A stretch of DNA of 64,000 bases from Mactromeris polynyma (GCA_032209605.1 JASFXZ010000005.1:19024860-19088859); one strand, 5' to 3'. Positions 1 through 18,096 are shown, numbered from the stretch's first letter. The notes: generated by a model from the letters alone, not told the origin. Translations and numbers: made by a program.

Positions 1-3000
1 TTTAAATGCTAAATTTCAATTCATTTTATGATGTACGCTGTCATTGAATGAGTTCACGCAATTTGGGGCTACAATTTGAACAATACTGAACTTGTTTTTC
101 AGTCATGTAGCAAGTAGCATACGTAAGTAGCTATTGCACTTACAAAATAGCTGGAGCAGATTGTGTGTTTGTGACAAGTACATGATGTATATAAAACCTG
201 TAAACATCACAAGGCCATTTAACAGACACAAAGACATGAATTTATCAACAAGAGATCATTTTGTACAAACAAGTACATTGAATATTTTCCAACAAGGTAA
301 AACGTAAAAATTCTTTTAAGCCATCATTTCCTTCACTACAATCAGCCGACATCTATACATGGTGTAAGTTTCATATAAAACAAGCAAGCTTTTGCGTGCT
401 GATGCAATTTAGTAAGGCCCAGAGACTGGGGACAAAAATTTAAATGCAATACACACCTGTTTGTACAGCAGCTAATTGCAAGCCATAGGGTATATTAGAA
501 AGGACAGTAGGTCAAATTACCAAGGTCATACAAGAAACAAGTCAAGTCAAATGTAATACAGTGAATATACAGTGAACACCAAATTATCATATTAACAAGA
601 ATGCCGATAGATTTAAGATATGGCATGTAGTATATTCGACACCTATAATATAGTTATTGTTAAACATTTAAAAAGTATTGTGACCTAACCTTCAGATTAT
701 CAATGCATCACCATGACAACAAAATGTACAAGAAGTAAAATCATCTCCAAAAAGCTATTATACTGTTGGCATGAATTTTTCTAGCTGATAATTTCATGCG
801 CTTTTAGCCTTTCTTATTCAAAAGTGCTAACCTGCTACTTTGTTATTTGAGTTGATTGCCAAACATTCTCAAACTTTTAAAAGGAGTTCTATATTTGCAC
901 AGTTTTGATATGCTACTTCAATCCATTGTTAATACAAACATCATTACTTACAGCAATTAAAATTCGTTAAAATATATATATCATAGTAGCTTTTTAGAAA
1001 CCACATGAAATAATACTAGCAAGTAAACTCTTTTGACCAATATACAAAGGGAACAGTGTGACGGCATGCTATGGTGCGGTGTTGACTGTATTGAGGTGAG
1101 GTCTTAACCACACTAAATCCTGTAACAAAATTCTAACTCGTATATCATCATTAAATGATTAAGTATAACACTATATAAGTACAGGTAAATCAGGTAAGAG
1201 ACCAGTGATGTTTTATGGCAGTTTATGAAGCGGACAATGACACCACAAATGACACAGGTGATAATGAGAATGACATATGAGGTTACACCTACATGAACAC
1301 CAACAAATGTTGTACATAATAGTAAAAAGTTCAAGCATAATGGGATTGTCTTAAAAAATATTTTTTTCTCAACTCATGTTATGTAAAATTGCGCAAGACC
1401 CCAAAAGATTATGTCAGTATGAAATAAGTCGAGTCAGTAGAACTGGTAGGGTGTTTGTATTGTTTATAAGGTCATCAGTCACCATGTACAATTAAGTACT
1501 AATAGGCATTTTTATAGACCCCTGGAAGAGAGTTTTCTCTTTTTAAGGTTTATTTATAATCCATTAATGTAGGGACAGAGATCACTAAATCTGATTCAGA
1601 ATCTGTTGCCATTCAAAACTGAGATAGGGATGGGAGGTGCTTCAATATTTCATGCTGTGGAAAAAAAATTCAGACCTGAACTAGCAACTCCCAAATGTTA
1701 TGTAAGCTACAAGGAAGTGATTCTTACACTCCTATTTACATAGCAGTAATACACTTACACAAAAAATAAATATTCTTTCTATAGAACTACTTTTCACAAA
1801 TTCAATTTGACTTGTAAATAGACTACTCGGATCCAATTGCATTTTTTGAAAGCTTCAAAGCAATATGAATGTAAGTGCGTTCTAATTACATACAAAGATA
1901 CAATAAAGTTGATCTGAACAAGTTTGTTACAAGTATAGGATTTCGCACAAATTTCTGCATACAAACTGCATTATCTGCAAATATTTAATCACAGCAACAT
2001 TTAAATAGATCCTTCTATGATATGTATCCACAGAGAATGTAGGGAATTTAACAAAACAAGATTGCAGTGAATACAAACATGTCAGCTACTTCCTTCTAGA
2101 AGATAAAATAAATACACGTGAAAAAGACTGAAAACATTTTGCATGAATGCGCAAAATAAATTAGATACTGACAACAAAATGTGACCTCTGAGTCAAGCAA
2201 TTAGAAATTGGGACCAGAATTAAGATAAAATCTTTCATCAGATTTACAAATTTAAAAGGATTCTGCACAATCCTGCAGTCTCTTTTTTGAAGTCAAATTT
2301 TAATCTCATTTACCCCACAATAAGCCCCCCAGAAACTATTAACATTTGTATATGAATTCAAAAGACTGGTACTTCAGTTTGTCTGTTTTGTGGGGCAATA
2401 GTTAACATACAAGCTGGTAATTTGAAACACACAGACAGGAAATACTCTTACTGATATTAAAGCTTTAAGGCAAATTATACAACTCAATTTACATAACCAT
2501 TCTAGCATACTACATGAAAAGAACACATATTTTCCCCTTCCATAGTTTTAAGTTATCTAAATCAGACAATAATTCATAAAACTATCAACCCATAAAACTA
2601 AAGAATGACAAAAACCAAGATCAATCATCTACAGCTAGAGTGAATTTCGTTGTACCAATCATTGTACAAAGGGTAAACCATTAATACACCTGTCATTCAT
2701 ATAATGTATCAACATAAACGCAGGTAAACAGGACAACAGTTTGATTCAAGATAAATACAATCCCTCTACCAATTGGTAAGTGTCCATTTATTTTTCGAAA
2801 ATCTATTCATGATTATTATTACCACCACGCCCAGTACAACCAACTTATCAGGAGGCGTTTCAGTCTTATGTACGCCTACATAAAGTTTGAAATATTTTCA
2901 TGCATAAAAATTGTCCCTAGAAACAATGTTTTCATCAGTGCATACAATAAAAATGTGACATAAGTTTCATTTAACTGATAAATCAACTCCTCCACAGTTA

Positions 3001-4765
3001 AATGTCACGAGCCATTTTCTTGTTCACTCTCCCCATTACTCATCACAACACTTAACTCTAGTAAGCCCGGCAAAGAATCTTTCATATAATTATTACAGCA
3101 TCAGTCAAGATAAAAACTTCTTATCTGAAAATATTTATTTTCAAAATCACAATACTCCTCATGTGGTTGCTAGGAAACGAAGGAAGTATTTTTTATAGGG
3201 CAACAATCAAATTAAACCCAAGCAATAGTGATAATGTTTAAGAACATAAAGGTAAGATTAATGAAAGATTCATTTGGGCCGAGCAAACAAGAGTCTTCTA
3301 TGCTTCTATCACAACCTACCAGACTGGATATTAATTACTTATTTTAATAAAGCAAAGGGTGAACAACCACTTGTTACAGTGAAAGTGTTATTTTTGCAAG
3401 AATGAAAAACTACATAACCGGTCAGTAATCTTTTAAGCAATTAACATGAGGAATATTTATACTTAATTAAATGCAACTAGAGTTCATACATACATTCATA
3501 CTATGAATTGCAGGGCATTGGTACAGTTTATGAATGGACTTACTCAACTGTATATAAACGAATGCCCAGGTAAGTTTCTCATACCTCGCAGGTACCCACT
3601 AATATAACATTATGTTTTGCCTGACTGGCAATGCATTGACAATTCAACCAGGTAGAATTAGAGTAGTATTAAACACCACCAATACTACACACATTTAAAA
3701 TTCTGATCTAATTTGTCAGCAAAATAACACATATTAAAATCCCATTAAAGTGACTACATAGGCAAGCCTTAAAATATTTTTAATCAAATGAATTTAGGAG
3801 TGTCCTTGAGGTGTGTATATCATCATAAAGAACAACTTGTTGAATAACTTCCTTGCAGTGTATATATGTATATAAAATATGTCTTACAAGAGGACCTGGC
3901 AGCAGATCAAGACATTTAACAACCTGGGAGATGAGATAACGGAGGTGTTAAGAGGGTGTACATAAAAATGTTCAACACTTCGATAAATGAATATTTTACA
4001 CAGTCATGAATAATGGTTTAAATATGCCAGCACCACACCACGTTACCAGTCAGTATGCCATGGCTGGCTTAAATGACGTGAAAAACCCGATATTTAATAT
4101 GGAAAAGCTGACTTCCTGATTAAGAATTTGAAAAGAAAACTTAAACAAACTGAAGGGAATTATTAATCATAAATATTCCACAGAGCTAACTGTTTAAATA
4201 ACAATCAAGCTGATGGTGAAAGGACACTAGATGGCATAAGGTATTTATGAGCTTATGAAACCAAAATGTTTCTTGGTCAAGCAAAAAAACTCCCAAGAAA
4301 TTTGAATACAGCACAATAAAGGGTAATTCTTTGGACAAATTGAGTAAAGCAATAATTGAAGGGGTTCCTATTTTCTTGGAAGTGAAAATAAACTGTTAAG
4401 GACATTGCATACAGATAGTTTGCAAAATAGGTACAACCGTCTCTATTCCATTAAGATCAATGACTTCTTCATTTGCTAATATTGAATGCATATACAGTTG
4501 TTCACACCTTTTTCAATACAACACACAGGCTGTCATTATATGAATCTGAACACTCGACATTCAAGCCACCAGCTTCTTTTGAACAGTGCAATAGTTATTA
4601 AAATGTGGAAGAGCATTCCATATCATACATTTTACAAGGACTAACACAAATACTACATTGAACATGGATGAAAGCACAAACATACACAATGGTGAACTGT
4701 ACATCTGCTTTTATCAAGAAGTTCCACTTTTCCTCTAACACATGTTGTATTTGAACACACAAATG

Positions 4766-4974
4766 CAGGGATATCCCTGACGCAGGGTCCCTGGCTCCCT
4801 TTTCTTTCTAGGGACTCCCATTTTCAACTTACTGTGCATCCCTAGGACCCCTAAAACAAACTTTTGTCAAGTATAAACTGCATATCTGGGACCCTACAAA
4901 TTTACCAAGGACCCCCCATTTATTAAACACGATGGTCCAAGGACTCCTAGCTGAAAAATCCTAGGAAAACCCTG
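4766..4974. mobile_element. Short non-autonomous DNA element (MITE), CAGGG termini
   Basis: The segment starts CAGGGATATCCCTG and ends GGAAAACCCTG, so its termini are inverted (CAGGG/CCCTG). It is flanked on both sides by CAAATG (4760-4765 and 4975-4980), a candidate 6-bp target duplication. The inside is rich in AGGGACCC-type repeats and has no coding capacity. CAGGG ends suggest a hAT-like origin, but hAT duplications are normally 8 bp. Confidence 0.55.
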
Positions 4975-5817
4975 CAAATGGTATATAGAGGTACATACAC
5001 AGGGCTTCATGCAAAATTATTGCAAGACATTTTATACCAAACTTGAGCTACAATACTTTCACCCTTGACATATTATGTAGTAATGTAATAAATGCTTTAT
5101 AACAGCGACTGACATTTCCCATATACTTACATCTTACTACTTAGTAATGAAACAAAATTAACATAACCAAACTATTTACAAACAAAATAAATGTCACTGA
5201 AATCTGAATTAACCGGACAACAAATATCCCAGCTTGCCCGGACTTTTCTACATCATTCATGTACTAATAATGGTTATATAGTATATATGTGTAACATACT
5301 GGTATTACACATACATCAAGTTGCCATGACAACAGTAACATTAATTATCCATGATTTACAAAATGTCAAATGATAAATGAACAATAAGACAATAATTAAG
5401 GAAAATTTGGGAGAAATTTTGTTTCCATCGACTTCATGTAATATTTATTACATCTTCATCTTAATAACTTGAGTTCTACTGGGCTAAGATTCTCAACCAT
5501 GAAAATTAGCATGTGAAGGGGGATTGGGGAGTGTAGGGGTTTAGGGAGTTGCAGGTAATGGTAGAACCCCTTAACACTTAATCAGAGATCTTTGTGTAGT
5601 AATTTTTTCTTAGAATCAATTTTAACTTGGAATTTTCAACAAGATATAGAACACATTCAACTAAAACAGAGATTTTAAGGTCAATAACTCCTTTGGTTTT
5701 ACAAATCACTCTCAGAAGTTGTTAGGATTTTTCCCAAATAGAAGCTGATCATGACCAGTCAGTGACTGTATCATTAAATGAAATATGGGCCTTCTTTTTG
5801 TTTTGTATTTGCGTTTA

Positions 5818-5995
5818 TTTATCGTCGCCACTGGTTTCGCATATGGGTGACGCCTCTGGAAGAATGTTAGTCATTTTTGGAGGATAGTGCATGATACAGG
5901 AGATGCCGCAGTTCCAGAAGCACACCTGGTTCTTTTACGTGCTCGATGTAAAGCATCATACACAGGACCTCAGTCATTAAAGTCTCTTCAGATCG
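5818..5995. repeat. GC-richer block, possible SINE core or dispersed repeat
   Basis: This block contrasts sharply with the AT-rich intron around it. On the minus strand it contains CGAGCACGTAAAAGAACC, which resembles a motif I associate from memory with conserved central parts of invertebrate SINEs. No tRNA-like A or B box was found next to it. A 36-codon minus-strand frame (MTEVLCMMLY...) crosses it but has no recognisable product. Confidence 0.3.
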
Positions 5996-6037
5996 CTACA
6001 TTATGGGCCTAATTGTACATAAACTTGATGAACCAAC

Positions 6038-10192
<4,155 letters not shown>

Positions 10193-10266
10193 GGTTGCCT
10201 CTTTTTATTGCACCTGCTTGTAAATGAGATAATCCTTCAAGGTGTTGTCCTCAGTTGGGAATTATC

Positions 10267-13200
10267 CTAAAAAGATAACACAATCAAGAGCACTTAGTAT
10301 ATTTCCAACAACACAGAAAGTTAACCGATAGATATTAGTGTACGTATGTAAAGAAATTTAATATACAAAAGGCAAGTTTTAAATTTATCAGCACAACTTT
10401 ACTACACAAGGTTTAAACTGCTACTGAGTACTGACACATTCTGCACTACATCAGTAGTTTAACGTCAAGGGTTGGTTATACCTAGGAGACAACACCCTGT
10501 GACCAACCATTTTCCTGATAAGCATTTCATCCCAAATATTGTAATGGTAAACAGTATTTAATTTGTACAGATAAAAATGTCCAACACCCACAATGAATTC
10601 TTCTAATTTTTCAAAAAAATCTACTGAGGCATGAATCTTAGATAACATGAAACATCCTTCCTCGAGTCTAGACTTAATTCATAAATGTAACAGCAAATTA
10701 TTGGTGCATGAAGAATATTTCTCAAGATACAATTCTCCTTTCACTCAATGAAAAAGCAAACCTTTATGAACTCATTTACAAGCACTACACATTGCAAGAG
10801 TAGGGAGCACTTGATGAGCATGTGAATTTTTGTTCAGTACAACCCCACAAGCAATGCCTCAGAATAAGTTAATTAAACACAAATGTTTAAACTGAACGTT
10901 TTTACAGAAAATTCCTGTCAGTACATGTAGGTCTTTTAAACCGTATGTAATGTAAGCTTTCGAAATCGCTTATTTGTGTTATAAATATAAGAAAATCTGC
11001 AAGCTCAAAATGGAAATTACTTGCCCCAAAAACTCATAACCCAGTCCATCTTCAATGATTTTGATTCTCACACCAAGACCCCATTAAAAAGTGGTTTGCT
11101 TGTCAGTTAGAAGGACCCAAATGAAAAAATAATGATCTTTCACTTTTCTCTTTCAGGCCTTTCAGTACCCACGGGTCTGACTATCTGACCCATTCCCAAA
11201 GCCAAATATGTTGTTTTTTTAAGCGAATCAAGTTTTATCAAATTGGCAAATTTAACGACGCGTATTTTCCCAATTTATCAAGGGTCCTTTTCCCAAAATG
11301 GACAGAAAAAGGCCTGTCTTTAGTTGTTCTTAATACTAGCCAAGAGCATTTAGTCCAGGGACCTCGCTCTACTTGGTTGAAGGGGTCACTGTCATTGGTA
11401 GGGTGAATTTCAAGCAAATGGAGGTATTTTTCAACATCTTTCTGGTCAAGGTCAAACAGATGTAGACATACAATAATCCTCATATAGTTACACATATCCA
11501 ATTATGGGGGAAGAAGGGCTGCAAATCAAACTGCACTAAAGAAGCTCAGCTGACAAGTCCATAAATATACAATCCTAACTTTAAAAGACTTAGCTCAAAC
11601 TTCTAAATGTTTTATTGAATGTCCACTATTGTTTTCTGTAAGTTTTAGAATCCAGACCACAGATGCATCATTAATCAATAATATCTTCTTACATAGATAA
11701 AGGAATTAACAAATTTGTACAATTTAATTAACTGGATTTTCTGAGCAGAAACATTGACCTACTAACCTATCCTTGGGTCATGTACTCGGGATATGCTCAG
11801 TATATGAGTATCTCCACTTGAAACATTACATAACACTCTTTTCAATGATCAGACAACTAATGGGAAAACCTGGTCAAGTTAAATTCCACAAGTTAATGGC
11901 TTACTTTGGTAGGCTTCACTGATTCAGCCTATTTTCAAAAGGCAGGAAAATGAGACCCCTTAGTAGGTACATGTTAATGTCATTCTCCCTATTATGATTT
12001 ATGACTGACGAAGACTTCTGTACAAATAAAATATCAGACTGAAACTTCCACCAGACAAGGTGTAATGGAATGCCAGAAGTATGTCAGGCCCTATATTCTA
12101 TAGCTATGACTGACATTCAGAAATGTTCATTCACATCATGGAAACATATTCAACGTGGACTACCATACTCCATAGCTTACAACAATTATACAGTCACACG
12201 GTTTCCATAAGGCCTTAGTCATCACTTGTTGGCCTTTCCATAAGGCCTTAGTCATCACTTGTTGGCCAACTTAAAATGGAAAGGCTACACACCAATGCTC
12301 ATTTCCACATGCCATATTTTTGGAGAGATATACCTAGTTTTGGAGAGACATGCCTTATCAAAATATACTTAAATATTGGGCATTTTTAAAACCCGACTAT
12401 TATTATTACTTAACAAATCGCAAGCAGAAATACCAAACCTTGCACAAAGCCTGGATTTAATGCAGACCTTAAAATATAAGCATGTCACTTTAGTATCAAC
12501 ATTTGTATCGATTCCATAACAAATATGTTAATCCAAAACTTTCATCAGGACATACAGCGAGGAAGAGGAACATGACTTGTTCTAATAAATGCTGTATGAT
12601 CTGACAGGTGTCTTAAAATTATTGGGTTTATGTGAAATTGATAGAAAAGTGTAAAGGTCAAATGTATAACATATTTTTGTACCTTACAATTACATATGAC
12701 CTCCAAAAGAAGTTTAGGCCAACATGCAATACATTAAAATGTACATTACTTCCCAGTTCAATGTAGGACACAGAAGGTTTACAGTAATTTCCATTGCTAG
12801 CATAGTTAACTGCCTAGGCCAACTGTAAAAAATTGTTTTGTTTGGCATTGCCATACCTACTCCTGAGAATGGCCCATGCCCATCTAAGTCTTGCTGGGTA
12901 GAGTTGTGCCAAACAAACAATTTTTATGTATCATTGTATGGCCCTGTGTCCGTGCTCCACATTGTAATAAGATCTGTCTCTTTTGAGGAATGCCCAAGCG
13001 TTTGTCTAACTGATGCAGTATTATAGAAATTATCATCATTTTATGCCTGTCATTACAGGAGTTTATTGATAACCATTTTTACTAGGCTCAATATTGCCAA
13101 AATATTACTTAAATATCATGTACACTAGAATATTATTTAAACTAAGCCATCACAAGTTACACATGGTCATCTTTGTGTCCCAATTTCATGACAAAGCTGT

Positions 13201-14434
13201 GTTTCATAACAATTTTATTTTTTCACCCTCCCCATACAAAACTCAGAACTTGCCTTCCAAAACATGTGGATGCAAAACCCTAGTTATAACTGTCAAGATA
13301 TTGTAAATAGGGAACAGACTTTAAACATCAAAATATCATTTATGAACTGTCAAAAATATAATTTTTTTTTTATATAAAATATTTTGTAATAAAAGCTAAT
13401 TTGAGGACAAATGATGATATGCCAGTTTGTGAACGTAATGTCTGTAAATCGATTGCATTGTTACTGCACAAAAAGTTTAGCTATCGTCGATCAAACAAGA
13501 CTGGGTATAGCGAGTATAGTATACTATCATATTACACCAATACTACCACAAATACATTTAAACTCATCTGTCAAACATAAATGATTTAAACTCACTACAT
13601 CATCAATGGATTGCACATGGGCATACTTAAAGGAAATTATGATAATTTTGGGTTCTTAATTGTCATGGTTCGGTACCGTCTTATGCATGTTCGGTTCAGT
13701 ACGTCAGATGACATTTTTTTTTATTCGTGAAGCAACATTCTTGTCATTAGTTAATACTCATTTTCTTTTAGTTTAATACATAGCTATTGAACCGTTTACT
13801 TGTATTACGGGACCTGAAGCACTATTTCTAGTTATTGCTCCATTTTATTTTATATTATAACTCATTGTCCTTATTCCCCTTTTGTAGTCAAATGTGCATG
13901 TCTAGTCATTACAAGTTATTAATATAACCGATCCGAATAACTGAAAACCAATGGGTATAAATCAAAACCAAACCGAGACACCTGTTTAGTTTCTGCCCAA
14001 TAGGAAACATCAGTGAAATTCACTTAAAGCAAAACGTTCCTGTAAAATGGTTGGCAGTATCCAGATGAAGACGGGCAGATAATGTGATGCTTCAACTATT
14101 TGGGGACACAGTTCCTAATGATGAATGCGGATTGTCTACGTTTCTTCGGTGAAACATGGATGAAATTTAGAATATTCAACATAACTAATAACATGCACAA
14201 AGCTTCAGAATCAAATCAGCACATGGAGTGTCTCCATGAACAAACGTCCGCATAAATTGGGTGATTCATTCTCAACTAGAAATCGACTTTCCCCGCCCAA
14301 TTTTTCTGTCACATCAAAAAACTTCGTTTAAAGACAAGAAATGAACATTAAAACGAGAATATTTAACGCAATAAACACTTTCTATTTATTTTAACATTTA
14401 ACGCATTTATACACGATGACATGCAGTGTCTTAC
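10267..14434 (-). other. ERM first intron (5' UTR intron)
   Basis: This 4.2-kb intron lies between the untranslated exon and the ATG exon. It contains a direct duplication of a segment of about 33 bp (CCATAAGGCCTTAGTCATCA twice, about 12204-12267) and a palindromic segment at 12825-12925. It has no recognisable exon. Confidence 0.6.
12825..12925. repeat. Foldback repeat sharing sequence with 24310-24352
   Basis: AAAAATTGTTTTGTTTGGCA at the left end pairs with TGCCAAACAAACAATTTTT at the right end, giving a hairpin of about 100 bp. The left half (TTTGTTTGGCAT, ACCTAC, AATGGCCC) recurs in the same orientation at about 24310-24352. This indicates a dispersed, non-coding repeat family. Confidence 0.4.
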
Positions 14435-14500
14435 CGTAATTCAGTGATAAATCCTCTCTGACTCAAAATTGTCTCACCGACCGGTTTAAAATGGCGGACA
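14435..14500 (-). promoter_or_regulatory. Untranslated first exon and promoter region of the ERM gene
   Basis: On the minus strand a consensus donor (ACG|GTAAGAC) at 14434-14431 ends a short CpG-containing non-coding exon. It splices plausibly to the 5' UTR acceptor at 10267 (TTTTTAG|G). At the likely transcription start, 14488-14497 reads CCGCCATTTT on the minus strand. This matches the YY1/Pho motif often found at TATA-less housekeeping promoters. The exact start site is not determinable, so 14500 is approximate. Confidence 0.6.
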
Positions 14501-14691
14501 AGGGTGTGCCGCGAGATATTGCTATGCTATTGAATACAATATATTCATCCCTCTAGTGAGCAAATGCCTCGGAATGAAATGGTATGAGACCTCTAAATGT
14601 TATGAATGGAACGGGATGATCTCCCTTCTAGGTTTAACTTTTACTCTGTTCATTCGGTACGTAATAATTTTTTAGAGAACATTATCATCGA

Positions 14692-15847
14692 TGAGCAAAA
14701 TCGGAGAGAAATATTTTTTTTCCGAAAAATGAAATTCTATCAAGGGTCCCCCTTACGTGATTTTTAGCGTAAACTGTTTTCTCGAAAATATGTCAAGTAA
14801 TACATCATTTTGTTCGTCTTGATGCCAACTATCGAAATATATATATATGTGTATACTTTCATCTAAATCTACGGCTTATGCTGACCCTGACTGACTATGA
14901 CTGACTCTGACTGGCTCTGACTGACTCTGAAATGGATATACTGCATAGCTGAAGACATTTTTGTCGATGGAGTAGGTAGGTCTTTAAGTCCTGAGAAAAT
15001 GAGCAAAATCGGAGAGAAAAAAGAGTTAAAACAAGAAAGATATTTCTAACCATCAGGACGGAAATATTCCAATTTAATAAACACCCGGACTGCACCAGTA
15101 TGTTGAATTACTTCCATTTAACGTTTGCATATTTAAAAACCTGTTTTAATTAATTAAGGAAATTTATATATCAAATACTAGCAAGGGTGGTGTTTGGGAA
15201 ATGTTACATGTATACTTATATTTTTAAAAGGAAATGCTGTTTATAAAAAATTTGTATACGGAAATTCCCGGAAACTAGTCTACATAATCACATGACTAAA
15301 GGACACTTCAAAGATCTGACGTTTGTACTGCTGTATCACCGATATCAATTTTAGTTTTAGTAAACATAAACAATTATAATATTATAGCCTTTAACCAGAA
15401 GAGAAACCATTCCGCGTCAAGGTTACGAACTGGCCCGTCTGGTTTGCACATTCAAGGTAAGGCGCTCGACTCAAGAGGTCGTACAGAAGTTCGTAAACTG
15501 TACGTGGCGTACGATTTCCAAGACAATTATAAAAGCTACAAAGATGAGATACTCGGTGTGCAATTCAGCTAGAACTAAGTTCTCCGGTACGAAATGACCT
15601 AGGTACGAAGTGACCCGGGTACGAAATCTCCCGAGGTCATTTCGTACCCGGGTCATTTCGTAATCGGGTCATTCGTACCCGGGTCATTTCGCACCCTGTT
15701 CTTCTACTTCCGGAGCTGTTTATAAATGGAACAAAATAACAACAGGCAACAACAAAAACGTGAGCATTTCATATTCGAATAACATAAACTTTAATATAAC
15801 AAGAGAAATTTACGTTCTTCAGCTGGTATAACACTTGGCGACATGGC
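14692..15847. repeat. Mosaic repeat, modules A-B-C
   Basis: Three duplicated modules lie side by side. Module A (14692-14910 and on to about 15015) recurs at 21253-21690 as two copies about 300 bp apart. Module B (15016-15690) recurs at 18097-18771. Module C (15692-15847) recurs at 21071-21226. A contains TGACTGACTC strings. B ends in a palindromic GTACGAAATGACC block. The copies are close to identical by eye. No protein is encoded, and the short open frames across it are incidental. Confidence 0.7.
15587..15679. repeat. Large hairpin of GTACGAAATGACCCGGG units
   Basis: Left arm 15587-15627 (GGTACGAAATGACCTAGG...) is an inverted copy of right arm 15639-15679 with few mismatches, around a centre near 15633. 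The same structure sits at about 18667-18760. There the right arm continues into a long one-directional array. Confidence 0.65.
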
Positions 15848-15877
15848 GTACATGAAGTTATCTTTGATTCGTATGTA

Positions 15878-16055
15878 CAGTAAAACCTTACTTAAAGACC
15901 ACCTCAATAATTAGACCGCTTCAAAATTAAGAACACTATTTACAAGTCTTCTTTCCCTATTTAGCTCTTTATTCAACCTCAATATTAAGACCACCTAAAT
16001 AATAAGACGAGTTTAAAAGCGTCCCAAGAGTGGTCGTACTATTGAAGTTTTACTG
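15878..16055. mobile_element. Small DNA element with CAGTAAAACC / GTTTTACTG ends
   Basis: The left end CAGTAAAACCTTACTTAAAG, followed by GACCACC motifs, is mirrored by GGTCGTACTATTGAAGTTTT and ACTG at the right. TA precedes the left end. The ends suggest a pogo/Tigger-type MITE. A related right end is seen at about 29985-30058 in TFIP11 intron 6. Confidence 0.45.
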
Positions 16056-16339
16056 TTTACGGTAAATTGTTCTGTTACGATTTCCGATCTCGTACAGTCG
16101 TGATAAATCTGTCAACAAAGTTGAGTGTCATCTTATTTTTTCTTTATTTCTTATCAGTGCCTCGGAAATTGGGGGAAATGTTGATTTAACAGACAGCGTA
16201 CAGTTGCTTATTTTACTATTAATCATTGGCTTGGCGATGTTTATCAGTAAGCTTACTTAGCGGTACAGTTTTCCAAACCAACCAAGAATAAGCTTAAAAC
16301 ATCAGTTGTAAAGAGTTCCTTATGCACGGGTTTGTTAAG

Positions 16340-16420
16340 GCCCGCCCGATAAGCTCAGTCGGTAAATCGCCCGGTCGTGGGTTCGAAACCCGGAAGAGGC
16401 GTGTGTTCTTCCGTGACAAT
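16340..16420 (+). repeat. tRNA-derived SINE head, degenerate
   Basis: An A-box-like TAAGCTCAGTCGGTA (16350-16364) and a perfect B box GGTTCGAAACC (16380-16390) stand only 15 bp apart. The anticodon arm of a real tRNA is therefore missing. This fits a tRNA-derived SINE promoter with an internal deletion rather than a tRNA gene. The tail after about 16400 is unassigned. Confidence 0.5.
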
Positions 16421-16509
16421 TTGATTGAAGAGAATGCATCCAAAGTTACTTGTCATCCACCTCTGAACTCTGATTTATTCTATTGCTTGCAGAGGAGCAG
16501 GTTTTTGCA

Positions 16510-16650
16510 ATGATAATTTGGCTGATTCTTTTTGCAAGGATAATTTGGCTGATTCTTTTTGCAAGGATAAGTTGGCTGATTCTTTTTGCAAGGATAATTT
16601 GGCTGATTCTTTTTGCAAGGATAATTTGGCTGATTCTTTTTGCAAGGATA
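16510..16650 (+). repeat. 27-bp minisatellite, five copies
   Basis: The unit GATAATTTGGCTGATTCTTT with TTGCAAG is repeated about five times with one substitution (AAGTTGG in copy 3). Because 27 is a multiple of three, two frames stay open and give repetitive peptides. There is no sign that these are real proteins. Confidence 0.85.
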
Positions 16651-18096
16651 GTATATATAAGTGGGACGTTTTACAACGTTTCGCGCATTTTTATTATGAT
16701 TGTGTGTTCAATATATTGCAGTGTAATCGAGAAGTTAAGGGTTGCGCTGGGTCTTTACAACGCATGTTGCTATGGATACGATTAAACAAATATGACTGAC
16801 GTCACAATATAATAATCTGAACATAAGCTTTTGAAATATAATATTCTCATAAATGCTTAAGTTTCATAACGATTTGTCAAAGGAACATAGTTAAATGGAT
16901 ATTGTCTATATAAACTTTCCGAACGTCCCTCGTACTTTCGGTACAAGCCTCTATGAAAATTCTATGTTGATGAAAATTTAAAAAATGGGTATGTTAACAA
17001 CACACTTCCAAATAATATGCTAGTGATTTAACTTTATTATTTCCAAAGGTTGGATAAAACTGCATTCGTGTGCCCCTTTACTTGATATGTCTTTGTTTAA
17101 TCAAAATGACTATGGAAATTAAAAACTGAAAATTTTCGTATCTTTTGACATTTTATGTTTTATATTGTTTCTGCACTGATAACTTCTTGGCTCCTCAAGT
17201 GTAATTTACTAGTTTGGGCTCTTTTTTATTCATACGTAAGATGGTTATTTAAGTCATACCCCATTTTCAACAGATGTTGGGTCAGAAAAGGTCGTTTTGA
17301 GTTGTGTTAATAAAATATGATTCTACAAAAAAAGTTCGAACACAAACATATATTTTTCCAGAAAAACTAACTGATTATATGTTATTCTTAACAAATAGCA
17401 GGGAATCTTACGTAGTAATAAGGTTCTTTTTTTATTTCAACAATGGATACTATTAACACAATATAGCCTGAGCTTAACTACCGAAACATGAAACACAGAA
17501 ACGCATAAAAACTTCGGAATAATTTTAATAAACTTTCTAAATTACATATTATAACAACCAGTTGTTTACTAGTTAAATCAACTGATCAATGTGATAATGA
17601 ACTAGATGACATGTTTGATAATATAACGTAAATTACATGGTTATGTTCAGACATCCGTACATCCGATAACAATCGACATGCATCGTGTCAATTGAAAGTA
17701 TCTATTGACATACCTAATTCTCATGTTGTAGTGAGCATGTTGAAATTGCTGCGTATCGGATACAAAGGTGTCAATGGGTCATTATTACGGAACTTGCATT
17801 ACATAACCACGCTTATTAAAATATACATACGACTTTCACATTCCTCCGTAGATATTTAGGTATTTATTGTATAACCTATACTTTGACCTTACAAGGATAG
17901 AAGTTGGTATTTGTGAGGGGAATATATATAATTTTCTACCACGTGACATGTTAGACAATGAAATATGTATATCCACAGACGCCGTCGAAAAGAAACTTGG
18001 GCCAGCAACAATGATTTTCTGTAGCTTGTATAGAAAGTAATTGAAATGACGAAATCAGTCAGGTTTTGTACTCCATTTAGTATCATACTGTTATCA

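Larger units (their letters stand above)
1..6037. other. ERM intron sequence downstream of the third coding exon, no gene seen
   Basis: About 6 kb of AT-rich sequence lies 3' of the last visible ERM exon. I see no exon with family similarity, only scattered stops in all frames. Recognisable content is a small CAGGG...CCCTG element at 4766-4974 and a GC-richer block at about 5818-5995. Confidence 0.6.

Noticed and set aside
1113..1334. 73-codon minus-strand frame as the next ERM exon
   Set aside because: Its residues show no FERM similarity and no fitting splice sites were found.
16340..16400. Functional tRNA gene
   Set aside because: The A and B boxes are too close; the anticodon arm is missing.
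16483..16799. Two overlapping 93-100 codon frames as repetitive membrane or secreted proteins
   Set aside because: Both are translations of the 27-bp minisatellite, kept open because the unit length is a multiple of three.
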